From NCBI GenBank assembly GCA_965203735.1, contig OZ241909.1, forward strand, positions 3,534,001 through 3,598,000: a stretch of DNA of 64,000 bases. The letters run 5' to 3'. The stretch is from Bin55 sp965203735. GTDB lineage: Bacteria; Pseudomonadota; Gammaproteobacteria; Pseudomonadales; Azotimanducaceae. This document shows positions 52,691 through 62,228 of this stretch, one piece after another. The translations under genes were made by a program, and so were the position numbers. Positions within the stretch are counted from its first letter, which is position 1. The number at the start of each line of letters is the position of its first letter. Below the pieces are notes generated by a model, which saw only the letters and a program-made list of their open reading frames with translations, was not told the DNA's origin and ran no database searches.

Positions 52691-53944
52691 TTAGTCGTTA
52701 ATCGATCGGGCGAGTGGCACCCGAAGGCGCGAGGGAGATGTGGCATCGATATGTACGTAGTCTCCACCAGCCCATTCCGCCAACCGGCGCAATCCCAGTC
52801 CGATCGCCCGCACGAGATCAGCGTTTCGCGTGCTAGCAGGGCACTCCAGCCACAAGTGAAGGACAATCAGTGTGCGGGAAGCCCGGTCGATCCGCAGGTC
52901 CGCCCGACCTACTAATAAATCACCATGCAAGATGGGCATTACGTAGTAGCCCCATCGCCGTTTGTCAGCGGGTTTGTACACCTCCCAGATGTAGTCGAAC
53001 TCAAACCATTTCGAAGCCCGACCGCGTGCCGTGACGAACTCTAGCGGCGGCAGAAAGGTGGCCTCGGTCAGCGTATCTGCCCGTGGAGTGTGCCAGGCTC
53101 GAGGTATCGTTCCGCTCTGAACGGCTTCCAGCAGGTTGGTCCGCTCCTTGAGTAAGTAGTGAGCGGGTCCTTCACCGATCTGCGTTTGAACCACTAGGTC
53201 TGATGTCAGGAGCTCATGCAGTCTGCGGCGCTCCCCATCCGGATCCGAGCGGAGATGGGCGAGGTGCCGGAATCGACGAGCCCAGTCACGAGCTGTTGCA
53301 AGACCAAGCAATGCAAGCGCTTTACGGGCGAAGAAATCGTCTGCCTCGTCTTCTGTCGAAGTGCGCTGCACCTCGACCGGTGCGACGTTACGCCAAAACG
53401 TGTAGAGCCGCTCGAATCCCTCGCGCTTGAATGTCATCAGTTCGCCGGTCAACCAAAGATGTCGAAGGGCGCGAGCCATAGCCTTGTTGGAACGGAACGT
53501 CCTCCGACGTCCTTCCCCGGCAAAGTCCCGGCTTCTTACTGGTCCTCGTGACGAGATGTCCTCCCGCAGTACATCCAAGAGCTGCTTATGCTCTAGTGCG
53601 AACGCGTGCGACTTTTCCTCGGTCGCACGACGCGCCATATGGACCCGCCAATAAGGGAGTTCGCTCATGGGCAATACGTACAACGTCCCACCGTAGTCGA
53701 AGAACTCACGTCTTTTGTAGAGTAGGTGGTCGAGGTGCTCAAGTTGGTAGTCCCACACACGGGCGTGCAACGCGAGATCGTGGCTCCGGCCAACCACATT
53801 CAACGGATCGACTTGTACTAGACCTGCCTGGTGCAGAGCCTTACGGACGCCGGGTCGCCCAATCGTCTGGCGGCCGGGCCAGAGTCCTTGACAACCGAGG
53901 ATAAACCGCCGGCCAGTCTGCAACGAGACCGCGGGCGGGTTCAA
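52691..53944 (-). CDS. YcaQ/AlkX-type DNA glycosylase (winged-helix family)
   Basis: A 417-residue protein of the HTH_42 family, related to E. coli YcaQ (AlkX) and Streptomyces AlkZ, which unhook interstrand crosslinks. The catalytic QxD motif is Q44-V-D46 in LVQVDPLNVVGRSHDL. FDYGGTLYVLPMSELPYWRVH and RRWGYYVMPILHGDLLVGRADLRID are further family blocks. TTG 53944 overlaps the stop of an upstream 81-codon frame in a TTGA arrangement, which may be chance. The gene is G+C-richer than the surrounding window and faces the hydrolase gene. It is next to the tmRNA 3' end. Confidence 0.85.
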   Translation of the reverse strand: MNPPAVSLQTGRRFILGCQGLWPGRQTIGRPGVRKALHQAGLVQVDPLNVVGRSHDLALHARVWDYQLEHLDHLLYKRREFFDYGGTLYVLPMSELPYWRVHMARRATEEKSHAFALEHKQLLDVLREDISSRGPVRSRDFAGEGRRRTFRSNKAMARALRHLWLTGELMTFKREGFERLYTFWRNVAPVEVQRTSTEDEADDFFARKALALLGLATARDWARRFRHLAHLRSDPDGERRRLHELLTSDLVVQTQIGEGPAHYLLKERTNLLEAVQSGTIPRAWHTPRADTLTEATFLPPLEFVTARGRASKWFEFDYIWEVYKPADKRRWGYYVMPILHGDLLVGRADLRIDRASRTLIVLHLWLECPASTRNADLVRAIGLGLRRLAEWAGGDYVHIDATSPSRLRVPLARSIND

Positions 53945-54232
53945 CTATCCATTCCCAAATCGTTGCCAATCCTTTGAGCTACTTCCGTCACCGAGCGACA
54001 TCGAATTTCCCGATCAAAGCGACGCGAGAATTGCCAATTCTCTTCCACCGGTGACACGTTCCTACCTTTCTGTCGCCCACCTTCGCTGCTGCGCGGTCCG
54101 GCGTATTGGTCAGATCGTCGTAGCATGTGGCTAGCACCTAATGGGTCCTGGCGTTTTGGCAACTCCAACGACCCAATACCCAACAACTGAACCGAGAAAA
54201 AGTATTTTGTTCGATAGGTTTCTGAACAAGTA

Positions 54233-54591
54233 TGGTGGAGGCGGCGGGAATCGAACCCGCGTCCGACAGTACTCCATCCTTGGCTCTACATGCTTATTCT
54301 TGTCTTTGCTTTAACCTGACAGTGTCCCGACAAGACAGGGTTCCGCCAAGCGAGTCCTAGACTTTAACCGCAGCACGTTCGGACCAACGTCCTGTGCGAT
54401 CCCGTAAGTATGATCCCGTCCACCCTATACGGGCATTCAGATGGACAGGACTAGCGTGCTCTTAAGCCGCTAGAGCGTAGTTGTCGTCGTTGGCAACTAT
54501 TTAAAAATTGAAACAATTGATTTACGAGAGCTGTTTCTCTCTCGGCATGCACCTGAGACTTTGTATCCGCCGTCGAATCCATTTCGCCCCC
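54233..54591 (-). ncRNA. ssrA: tmRNA, tag peptide ANDDNYALAA
   Basis: A one-piece tmRNA of 359 bases. The 5' end starts GGGGGCGAAATGGATTCGAC and pairs with the 3' end CGCCTCCACCA (the CCA is encoded). The resume codon GCC is at 54494 and the tag reading frame, 54462-54494, encodes ANDDNYALAA followed by TAA, close to the E. coli ANDENYALAA. It rescues stalled ribosomes and marks their products for proteolysis, with SmpB (not in this window). The TPsiC-arm sequence is GGTTCGATTCC. The 3' end faces the G+C-rich hydrolase and YcaQ-type gene pair. Confidence 0.97.
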
Positions 54592-54635
54592 AATGCGATC
54601 AAGTGTTTGAGACTCAAAGGTCATCTTGTTGTTCC

Positions 54636-54663
54636 ACTTTATCGTACACGAAATCGAGTTCAA
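54636..54663 (-). promoter_or_regulatory. Possible tmRNA promoter
   Basis: On the minus strand TTGAAC and TAAAGT, each with four consensus matches, are 16 bases apart. Transcription would start about 40 bases before the mature 5' end, leaving a leader for RNase P to remove. The rest of 54592-54786 shows nothing else. Confidence 0.3.
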
Positions 54664-54786
54664 GGCGGTTGTACTCTTGCTCAACTGAAGCGAGCGTTCC
54701 AATCGGATTAAGCGGAATTCAACAAGACACGCGAAAAGGGCCTTGTATCTTTGTGAATTGGTTGACTAAGACTTGACGGACGACGT

Positions 54787-55668
54787 CTAGGCGGTACGAT
54801 TGACGCTCAAGTCTGCGATTTCCGCCAAAATGGAGTCTTCAAGCCTCAACTCTTCAAGCACGGCCAAGACTTCTTTCAGGATTGTGTTTGCCTTTTCCTT
54901 TGCGCCAAGGATGCCCAAATAACTGACGAAATTTCGCTTGCCCGCGACCGAATCCGCACCAGCAGGTTTACCCAAACCCTCCGTACTGCCAGTAGCGTCT
55001 AGGACATCGTCGGCTATCTGAAAGGCGGCACCAAGACGACGTCCAAATTTGCTCATCAGACAAAAGACACTAGAGTCTTGTTTGTAACCAGCAATCGTTG
55101 CTCCTAATTCCGTACATGCGCGAAACAAAGCACCTGTCTTTGCGTCATTGAGAGTCGCCAACACTGCGGCATCTTCTATTGCCTTTCCCTCAGACTCTAT
55201 GTCCATGGCCTGGCCCCCAACCATGCAGTTCCAACCACTTGCTTCGCCTAGAATCGCGACGCAAGCTACTCGTTGCCATTCGGACAACTCCTCGCACCCG
55301 GCAATCGCAGAAAAAGCCAAAGGTTGCAGTGCATCTCCAACCAGTATGGCAATAGCGGATCCAAAGGACACATGGCAACTGGGCTTGCCACGTCGTGTGT
55401 CTGCGTCGTCCATGTCGGGAAGATCGTCGTGAACCAACGAATAAGCATGTATGTACTCTACCGCGGCCGCGGTGGCCAAAGACTGTTGAAGCGTTGAGCC
55501 AAGACTTGTAGCGGTCGCACAGACCAAACATCCACGCAATCGCTTGCCTCCGCCAAGCACCGAGTAACGCATCGCTTCGACGAGTCTTGGAGAATGAATG
55601 GACTCCAACTCCAATTCTGATTCGATGTATTCGTTCAACCTCGAACGAATTTCGATTAAGCCGCTCAC
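54787..55668 (-). CDS. ispA: Farnesyl diphosphate synthase IspA
   Basis: A 293-residue trans-prenyltransferase that joins isopentenyl and dimethylallyl diphosphate units into farnesyl diphosphate. The first Asp-rich motif DDLPDMDD is at 81-88 and the second DDVLD at 220-224. GGGKRLRG and RRGKPSCH are family motifs. It follows xseB by 11 bases, the usual xseB-ispA order; dxs, which commonly comes next, is absent from the window. The product feeds ubiquinone and undecaprenyl synthesis. Confidence 0.95.
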   Translation of the reverse strand: MSGLIEIRSRLNEYIESELELESIHSPRLVEAMRYSVLGGGKRLRGCLVCATATSLGSTLQQSLATAAAVEYIHAYSLVHDDLPDMDDADTRRGKPSCHVSFGSAIAILVGDALQPLAFSAIAGCEELSEWQRVACVAILGEASGWNCMVGGQAMDIESEGKAIEDAAVLATLNDAKTGALFRACTELGATIAGYKQDSSVFCLMSKFGRRLGAAFQIADDVLDATGSTEGLGKPAGADSVAGKRNFVSYLGILGAKEKANTILKEVLAVLEELRLEDSILAEIADLSVNRTA

Positions 55669-55679
55669 AATATGAAACG

Positions 55680-55934
55680 CTACGAGTCGAGCGCGTTGTC
55701 CTCGGTGAGTTGCGCGATGCGCTCTTCAGCCCGCCGCAGGGCTTCCTTGCATGTTCGAGCAAGAGCCACACCTCTCTCGAATGCTACGAGAGACTCCTCC
55801 AAGGTCAATTCTCCAGATTCCATCTCTTCCACGAGGCTTTCTAATTGACTCAAAGATTCCTCAAAATTAACGGCTGAGTCTCGATTCTCTTCGCCCTCTT
55901 GTTTCGTCGTCTCTTCGTCACTTGCCATATTCAA
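55680..55934 (-). CDS. xseB: Exodeoxyribonuclease VII small subunit XseB
   Basis: An 84-residue coiled-coil protein with the family pattern FEESLSQLESLVEEMESGELTLEESLVAFERGV, where LEESL and the following acidic residues are conserved. It binds the large subunit XseA, which is not in this window, and the complex digests single-stranded DNA. ATG 55934 lies 9 bases after pgpA and is followed by ispA. Confidence 0.93.
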   Translation of the reverse strand: MNMASDEETTKQEGEENRDSAVNFEESLSQLESLVEEMESGELTLEESLVAFERGVALARTCKEALRRAEERIAQLTEDNALDS

Positions 55935-55943
55935 AGTCCTCGA

Positions 55944-56465
55944 TTAAGTGTTCACCACAATTTTCCAAATCGCAAACGCAATCACACATGCCATTCCACC
56001 CGCAACCAAATCGTCTAACAAAATTCCTAGCCCCGACTTCACCGATTTGTCGAGCCAGCCAATCGGAAAGGGCTTCCAAATATCGAACACACGAAATAGT
56101 ACAAAGGCAAGAACATAGACCCAATAGACTTGAGGTAGTAGCAACAGTGCAATCGTGACGCCAGCAATCTCATCAATGACTACTTGTCGAGCATCAATGT
56201 AACCGTACTTGCGAACAAAGAGCTGCAAAACCAACAGTGCGAGTAGACAAACCACTACAGTAATGGCAATCTGAACCATATAGGATGTGGGCGACACAAG
56301 CAACCAATACAAGAAGCCAGCTGCTAACGACGCTAGGGTTCCCGGAGCTGGAGAGACCCATCCGATACCAAAACCAGATGCAACGAGCATGACCGGATCG
56401 CTAAACCGATTCGCACGAATTCGAGCAACGCTCTCCTGTTCTTGTTCCGGTTTTGATGTGAGCAT
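55944..56465 (-). CDS. pgpA: Phosphatidylglycerophosphatase A
   Basis: A 173-residue membrane enzyme that removes phosphate from phosphatidylglycerophosphate to give phosphatidylglycerol. GFGIGWVSPAPGTLASLAAG, DEIAGVTIALLL and FRVFDIWKPFPIGWLD are the family motifs, with four membrane segments. It lies 12 bases after thiL, the usual thiL-pgpA arrangement. Confidence 0.94.
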   Translation of the reverse strand: MLTSKPEQEQESVARIRANRFSDPVMLVASGFGIGWVSPAPGTLASLAAGFLYWLLVSPTSYMVQIAITVVVCLLALLVLQLFVRKYGYIDARQVVIDEIAGVTIALLLLPQVYWVYVLAFVLFRVFDIWKPFPIGWLDKSVKSGLGILLDDLVAGGMACVIAFAIWKIVVNT

Positions 56466-56477
56466 TCGTGCTGTCGC

Positions 56478-57428
56478 TTAGAAGTGAGAGTAACCCCCAC
56501 CAACTTCAATCTCGGCTTCGTCTTCGCGAACGTGCACACCGTTCCCCTCTTGAACTAATCCAATTCTTGCGACCGGAGTCTCAGTTCGTTTTGCGGCAGA
56601 GACTACTTGAGTCCGTTTTTCAGAGTGTGCAGTGAACAATAGCTCGTAACTGTCATCGGATTGAATGGCTTCCCGTGGGTTCGCACCACACCACACAGGA
56701 ACTGATTCGACATCCATCCGCATACAGTTGCCACTCTTTCGGGACAACTGATTCAGTTCGCAAACCAATCCATCGCTCACGTCAGTAGCGGAAGAAGCAA
56801 GACGAGAGAGTTGTGATGCGAAATCTACTCGAGGTATTGGAAGGAAATACCTCGCCAACGCACTCTCATTTCGCCGTTCAAGCAATTCCTCCAACGAGTC
56901 TTCCAGAGGTTCCCGAAGGTTCTGTAATGCAATGACAGTTGCACCTAGGGTGCCCGTCAGCCAAATGTCGTCTCCAACTTCTGCACCGGACCGAGTCACG
57001 GATTGACTGCGAAGAACGCTTCCGAGGGCAGTTACCGCAATCGACTTGGGACCTCGAGCCAAGTTGCCTCCTATGACGATGGAACCAGTCTCCAAGCAGC
57101 AAGCCCGAACGCCATCTGCAAATGCCAAGAGCCAGGATTCTTCAATGGAATCGGCGGTCAGTGCAATCGTGAGATAACGGGGTTGTGCACCCATGCTCGA
57201 CAAGTCGGAGATATTCACTGCAACGCTGCGATAGCCGACCAAGTCCCCACGAGATCCTTCGGGAAAGTGCCTCCTTTCTACAAGCACATCTGAAGTTACA
57301 ACGGTTTCCTCTTCGGAGTCGAAACGAACAACGGCACTATCGTCTCCCGGACCAATCACCACTCCTTTCCCAGTTGCAGCTGGGCCAAGGCGTTTGACGA
57401 TCAGATCGATCGCCTCGATTTCGTTCAC
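56478..57428 (-). CDS. thiL: Thiamine-monophosphate kinase ThiL
   Basis: A 316-residue kinase that makes thiamine diphosphate from the monophosphate with ATP. The opening GPGDDSAVV, DVLVERRHF, NISDLSSMGA and the DVSDGLVCEL motif are characteristic. ATG 57428 overlaps the nusB stop by 4 bases, so the two are translationally coupled. Confidence 0.95.
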   Translation of the reverse strand: MNEIEAIDLIVKRLGPAATGKGVVIGPGDDSAVVRFDSEEETVVTSDVLVERRHFPEGSRGDLVGYRSVAVNISDLSSMGAQPRYLTIALTADSIEESWLLAFADGVRACCLETGSIVIGGNLARGPKSIAVTALGSVLRSQSVTRSGAEVGDDIWLTGTLGATVIALQNLREPLEDSLEELLERRNESALARYFLPIPRVDFASQLSRLASSATDVSDGLVCELNQLSRKSGNCMRMDVESVPVWCGANPREAIQSDDSYELLFTAHSEKRTQVVSAAKRTETPVARIGLVQEGNGVHVREDEAEIEVGGGYSHF

Positions 57429-57874
57429 TCTTCGCGTTCCCGGGCGGTTCGTGCAACTGCGTCAAGTACGGCGTTTATATAACGATAACTGTCCTGCGCA
57501 CCGAAGAGTTTTGCTAGGTCGACCCACTCGTTGATGATTACTTTGAAAGGAACATCTTCTCGTTCAATGAGTTCATAGCAACCCGCACGCAAACATGAAC
57601 GCTCCACCGGATTGAGCTCAGACAGTGTTCGATCCAAGTAAGGTTCAAACGCTCGATCGAGATCCTTCACGCCACGCATGACACCGTGAAGACAGTCGTG
57701 GAAGTACCGCTTGTCCGCTTTGTCCAAAGATCCTTCGTCAGTGAAAAACTGCACCATGTCTTTTTCTGTGGAGCCTGCCATGTCCCATTGGTATATGGCC
57801 TGTAGCAAGACACGTCGACTCTGTCGTCGGTGTCGAGGCGTGGATTGAGCAACACTGTCATTTGGTTTGTTCAT
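57425..57874 (-). CDS. nusB: Transcription antitermination factor NusB
   Basis: A 149-residue protein that forms a complex with NusE/S10 on boxA RNA during rRNA transcription. ATG 57874 is chosen; the frame is open to 57940. RRVLLQAIYQWDMAG, RTLSELNPVERSCLRAGCYEL and VIINEWVDLAKLFG are the NusB pattern. Its usual neighbours ribE and ribBA are absent; glyA precedes instead. Confidence 0.94.
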   Translation of the reverse strand: MNKPNDSVAQSTPRHRRQSRRVLLQAIYQWDMAGSTEKDMVQFFTDEGSLDKADKRYFHDCLHGVMRGVKDLDRAFEPYLDRTLSELNPVERSCLRAGCYELIEREDVPFKVIINEWVDLAKLFGAQDSYRYINAVLDAVARTAREREE

Positions 57875-57943
57875 CGGTTTGAGTTGACCAAGACTCGCAA
57901 ATCTCCCACAAGAAATAGGTCGGCGGGAGTTTCCCAACAAAGA

Positions 57944-59203
57944 CTACAAAGAAGCATAGACTGGAAACCGTCTACACAGCTCAAGTACTTTCAGCCGAAC
58001 GGTCGCGACCATGTTTTGGTTTTCCAGGTCGTCCAAGACATCGCACATCCAATGGGACAAAGTCTCGCATTCACTCACACCGAAGCCTCGCCGAGTGACG
58101 GCTGGCGTTCCTATCCGCAAACCACTAGTCACAAAAGGAGAGCGTGGATCATTGGGAACCGTGTTTTTGTTAACAGTGATGTTGGCGCTGTCCAACGCCG
58201 CATCGGCATCTTTGCCGGTCATACCTTTGTCGATTAAATCGAGAAGGAACAAGTGATTGTCCGTTCCACCAGAAACTACCTTGTAGCCTCTTTCTTGAAA
58301 AGTACCGGCCATAGTTCTGGCGTTGGCTAGCACACACTTTTGGTATTCGACAAATTCTGGTGTCAACGCCTCAAGAAAGCACACAGCCTTGGCAGCAATA
58401 ATGTGCATCAGTGGTCCACCTTGTGAACCTGGAAAGAGAGAAGAATTGAGCTTCTTCTCAATATCGGGATTGGAACGAGCAAGTATCACGCCTCCGCGGG
58501 GACCGGCCAGTGTCTTGTGGGTTGTTGATGTCGTCACATCGGCAATTGCAACAGGATTGGGATATAGACCTGCTGCCACCAGTCCTGCGACATGTGCCAT
58601 GTCTACGAGCAAATAGGCGCCCACCGAGTCCGCAATGTCACGAAACTTGGACCAGTCGATGCTGCGACTGTAGGCAGAAAAGCCTGCGACCACAAGTTTC
58701 GGATGATGCTCATTCGCGAGTTCTTGAACCGCTTCGAAATCTATTTGCCCGTTCTCTGGATCTACTCCGTATTGCACTGCTTTATAGAGTTTTCCCGAGA
58801 AATTGACGGGTGAGCCGTGTGTCAGGTGTCCACCGTCTGACAGTCCCATGCCCAATACTACGTCGCCTGGTTTGAGCAAGGCCAGGTACGCGGCTGCATT
58901 TGCCTGACTGCCTGAGTGGGGTTGGACATTTGCATAGTCCGCACCAAACAATTGCTTTACTCGCTCGGCAGCAAGCGTTTCAACCTCATCTACGTGGCTA
59001 CAGCCTCCGTAGTAACGCTTTCCAGGATATCCCTCCGCGTATTTGTTGGTCATGATGCAACCCTGAGCTTCCAAAACAGCCGGAGAAGCGTAGTTTTCAG
59101 ATGCAATGAGTTCTATATGTTCTTCTTGTCGAGTGGTTTCGGACGCAATGGCATTCCACACTGAAGCGTCGGTCTCACGCAGTCGGTCAAAACCTTTGAA
59201 CAT
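57944..59203 (-). CDS. glyA: Serine hydroxymethyltransferase GlyA
   Basis: A 419-residue pyridoxal-phosphate enzyme that interconverts serine and glycine with transfer of a one-carbon unit to tetrahydrofolate. The PLP lysine is in TSTTHKTLAGPRGG. ENYASPAVLEAQG, KYAEGYPGKRYYGGC and the length fit bacterial GlyA. It is 69 bases upstream of the chosen nusB start, so a shared transcript is likely. Confidence 0.97.
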   Translation of the reverse strand: MFKGFDRLRETDASVWNAIASETTRQEEHIELIASENYASPAVLEAQGCIMTNKYAEGYPGKRYYGGCSHVDEVETLAAERVKQLFGADYANVQPHSGSQANAAAYLALLKPGDVVLGMGLSDGGHLTHGSPVNFSGKLYKAVQYGVDPENGQIDFEAVQELANEHHPKLVVAGFSAYSRSIDWSKFRDIADSVGAYLLVDMAHVAGLVAAGLYPNPVAIADVTTSTTHKTLAGPRGGVILARSNPDIEKKLNSSLFPGSQGGPLMHIIAAKAVCFLEALTPEFVEYQKCVLANARTMAGTFQERGYKVVSGGTDNHLFLLDLIDKGMTGKDADAALDSANITVNKNTVPNDPRSPFVTSGLRIGTPAVTRRGFGVSECETLSHWMCDVLDDLENQNMVATVRLKVLELCRRFPVYASL

Positions 59204-59322
59204 AGTGCTAGCGGGGACGAGTGATCTGAGAGCGCATATTCTATTTTCTCAGTACGAATACCGGCTCAAATTCGCAATAAGCGAACACTATTGAAAATTC
59301 CTAGCCGGATGAGTGAGAAGGT

Positions 59323-60699
59323 CTATTCAACGATGTTGCTGAGAGTATCGAGTGCTTCGCTTAACGTCTTGACATAAGCAACTTCGACTCCCGCGATTGG
59401 TCGTTTCGCCCTATTTGCGATGGGTGCCACAACTCGCGTAAACCCATGTTTCTGCACTTCACGAATCCGTTCTTGTCCATTGGGCACAGGGCGTATTTCT
59501 CCAGTGAGTCCTAGCTCACCAAATACGACGAGATCTCGTGGCAAGGGTCGGTTTCGAAAGCTTGAGTAAACCGCAACAAGCAAAGCTAGATCAACTGCAG
59601 TCTCCCCTACGCGAACTCCACCGGTCACATTTGCAAAAACATCCTGGTCCGCGAGCGAAATTCCGCAATGTCTGTGCATGATCGCCAGATGCATGGCTAG
59701 TCTCTGAGCATCCAAACCGACGGACACCCGTCGAGGATATCCGCCTTGAACATCATCCACCAAGGCTTGAATTTCCACCAGTAATGGGCGCGTTCCCTCC
59801 CAGGTCACGGTTACGACGCTACCTGCTGCAGGGTCATCTGAACGCTCCAAGAAAATGGCGGACGGATTGAGCACTTCGCGTAATCCCTTGTCCGTCATTG
59901 CAAACACGCCTAATTCGTTGACGGCTCCAAACCGATTCTTGACTCCTCGAAGAGTGCGATACCGACTCCCAGGAGGTGAGTCAAGCATCACGAAGCAGTC
60001 AATGATGTGCTCGAGCACCTTGGGACCAGCGAGATTTCCTTCTTTCGTAACGTGTCCCACCAACACAAATGTGCAGTCCTGCTGTTTTGCCAACCGAGTG
60101 AGACGGGCTGCACACTCGCGGACCTGTGTCACGCTCCCTGGAACGCTTTCAACATCGTCCGCATGCATAACCTGAATCGAGTCGATAACGACAATGTCAG
60201 GACGTTCTCGTAGTACAACTTCCGCAACTTGACTCACAGAAGTCAACGATGCCAAGTTGATCTCACTGTCCGCAATTCCTAGGCGCACTGCTCGACCAGC
60301 TATTTGTTGTATGGATTCCTCTCCGCTGACGTATAGACAGGGAGATTTGCGTGAGAGGTTTCCTGCCATCTGAAGAAGCATCGTAGATTTTCCAGCACCC
60401 GGATCACCACCCATAAGCACTACTGATCCCAAGACCAATCCGCCACCCAACACGCGATCAAACTCAGCCATTCCGGTCGACGTACGGTGGCTTGCTTGAG
60501 CCTTGACTTCGGATAAGCGCGTAATTGCGGTTAGTCCGCCACTATATCCTTCCCCGAAGCTCGTGGAAGATTGTGCGGCCTTGCGAGGAATATCTGCTTC
60601 TTCAAGACAGTTCCATTCTCCGCAGTTTGCACATTGGCCCTGCCACTTGGGGTGAGTAGCACCACACTTGTTGCAAACGAATATTGTTTTAGTCTTCAT
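59323..60699 (-). CDS. radA: DNA repair protein RadA
   Basis: A 458-residue RecA-like ATPase that promotes branch migration in recombination. ATG 60699 follows an ATG two codons earlier. The zinc finger is Cys9, 12, 23 and 26, the P-loop GGDPGAGKS is at 97-105, and the KNRFG motif specific to RadA is near residue 250. The C-terminal Lon-like domain includes DVFANVTGGVRVGETAVDLA. It is divergent from the nuclease-like gene. Confidence 0.96.
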   Translation of the reverse strand: MKTKTIFVCNKCGATHPKWQGQCANCGEWNCLEEADIPRKAAQSSTSFGEGYSGGLTAITRLSEVKAQASHRTSTGMAEFDRVLGGGLVLGSVVLMGGDPGAGKSTMLLQMAGNLSRKSPCLYVSGEESIQQIAGRAVRLGIADSEINLASLTSVSQVAEVVLRERPDIVVIDSIQVMHADDVESVPGSVTQVRECAARLTRLAKQQDCTFVLVGHVTKEGNLAGPKVLEHIIDCFVMLDSPPGSRYRTLRGVKNRFGAVNELGVFAMTDKGLREVLNPSAIFLERSDDPAAGSVVTVTWEGTRPLLVEIQALVDDVQGGYPRRVSVGLDAQRLAMHLAIMHRHCGISLADQDVFANVTGGVRVGETAVDLALLVAVYSSFRNRPLPRDLVVFGELGLTGEIRPVPNGQERIREVQKHGFTRVVAPIANRAKRPIAGVEVAYVKTLSEALDTLSNIVE

Positions 60700-60926
60700 G
60701 ATCAACTGAACACAAGATGAACGAACTGAGTTCTTCTAGATCAAACTGGAATGGTTCAGCATGTCGGAATTGTCTAATAGCTTAAATAACTGTGGATTTG
60801 TACATAATAGCAAAATTGGACCGATTGCAGCCTTATCTCTCCCAAGTGAAGTTTGTTGAGTCCCTCTAAGGAGCGGAGTATGTTCAGTCTGCCATGGTGT
60901 TCCTCACTAGACCTTCGAACTGTCTC

Positions 60927-62144
60927 ATGAATCGGTTCGTTTTCATCGCCCTGGTCCTATCAATATGCCTGTGCACTATCGAACACGCGGCAGAAACAAC
61001 TGTTCGCACTCTGAACATTCGTCACGAAAACAGAGGAGACCCCAGCGAGCTGAAGTGGCAAGATCGAAAGAACTTTGTTGCTTCCATGATCCATCAAGAG
61101 CACCACGATTCCTTGGGTCAGCAGGTCTCAGCGCAGAGAAGCGCTGACCTAATCAGTCTTCAAGAAGTCAAACAAAGACAATTGCGGGATCTGGTCCACC
61201 TGCTTGGGGAGAGCTATGAGTTCGTGGGTGAAGGCAGAGATGGCGGAACTCGCGGAGAATACAACCCAATTCTGATACGCAAGCAACGCTATGACTTACT
61301 ACATAGCGATACGAGATGGCTTGCTCCTGGAACTCCCAACAGACCAAAGAAAGCATTCGGCGCAAAATTGCGGCGGATTGTCACCTATGTGTATCTACAC
61401 GATAAGGAAACCGGATCTCGTGTATGGATATTCAACACACACCTGTCTCACACTGGTTATCGCGTAAGTGTCCAGCAAGCTGATGTGCTGTTTGCTCTCA
61501 TCAAGAATCTGTCCAGGACCTATCAACCAACCAGAGTGACCTATCGAAATGGCAAAGAAGTAGTGCTGCAGGATAGACAATTGGTTCCTTTCAGTGAGCC
61601 AGTAATTGTGACCGGAGACTTCAATGCAACTCTCGACAGTGTCGTTGCAAGAGAAATGCTAGCAACCCCACGCTCTGAACCCATCGGAATGCTGATGGAA
61701 GAGAGCAATTGGTCCAAGAAGCTTAACTTTCCTCAATGGTCAGATCCCATCGGCGATCCAAGGCTTGTCGCGAAGATCGCAGGCTGCGGTTCTAGGATCC
61801 AGTGCCCCATTCTTAGAGAATTCGGTCGTTTGTGGAGTGCTCTTGGCGGGTTGTGGACACACGATTCTGCCTCACCTAGAGCACCACGTGAAGACTCGGG
61901 AATAGCGGAAGCATCCTCATCCAACATGATCGACTGGATTCTTCACAGTGCCGAGTTCGTTCCCGCAGAAACTCGCATTACACGGTATGACGTGAATCGA
62001 GATATGTGGTTGTCCGACGTTCACGACATGCTGACAGTGACTTTCGATCAGTCGCGTTCACAACAGGAAAGTAAACCGACGTCGTTCTCGATTGAATCCA
62101 CAAATTGTTGCGAGTACAAGGTCAATCGCGTCGATTTGCACTAG
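60927..62144 (+). CDS. Exported endonuclease/exonuclease/phosphatase-family protein
   Basis: A 405-residue protein of the EEP fold. ATG 60927 gives a signal peptide, MNRFVFIALVLSICLCTIEHAAE, predicting export. The metal-dependent core is seen in LNIRHENRGDP, ISLQEVK (Glu), FNTHLSH, VTGDFNATLDS and a terminal SDVHDML in place of the common SDHxP; the final His spacing is unusual. The role could be secreted nuclease, sphingomyelinase or sugar-phosphatase-like. A large middle insertion between the DFN and SDVH motifs is present. Substrate is not evident. Confidence 0.85.
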   Translation: MNRFVFIALVLSICLCTIEHAAETTVRTLNIRHENRGDPSELKWQDRKNFVASMIHQEHHDSLGQQVSAQRSADLISLQEVKQRQLRDLVHLLGESYEFVGEGRDGGTRGEYNPILIRKQRYDLLHSDTRWLAPGTPNRPKKAFGAKLRRIVTYVYLHDKETGSRVWIFNTHLSHTGYRVSVQQADVLFALIKNLSRTYQPTRVTYRNGKEVVLQDRQLVPFSEPVIVTGDFNATLDSVVAREMLATPRSEPIGMLMEESNWSKKLNFPQWSDPIGDPRLVAKIAGCGSRIQCPILREFGRLWSALGGLWTHDSASPRAPREDSGIAEASSSNMIDWILHSAEFVPAETRITRYDVNRDMWLSDVHDMLTVTFDQSRSQQESKPTSFSIESTNCCEYKVNRVDLH

Positions 62145-62228
62145 CGCAAAGACAGCAGTCAATAGGGAATTGAGAAATCTAAGTCACCGACAATCCAATC
62201 AGTGCAAGACTGTTCGACGTTTTGAATA

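Noticed and set aside
53941..54186. An 81-codon minus-strand frame between the YcaQ-type gene and tmRNA
   Set aside because: Its stop overlaps the YcaQ-type TTG start (TTGA), which is suggestive, but the only full-length start is TTG, the sequence matches nothing I know, and there is no good ribosome site. It may be a gene remnant.
50771..54232. A complete integrative island with attL/attR at ssrA
   Set aside because: I found no second copy of the tmRNA 3' sequence and no integrase gene in the window.
54233..54591. A tRNA gene, because of the TPsiC-arm and CCA end
   Set aside because: The 3' end has the tRNA-like look of tmRNA; the 5' GGGGGCGAAATGGATTCGAC and the tag frame ANDDNYALAA identify ssrA.
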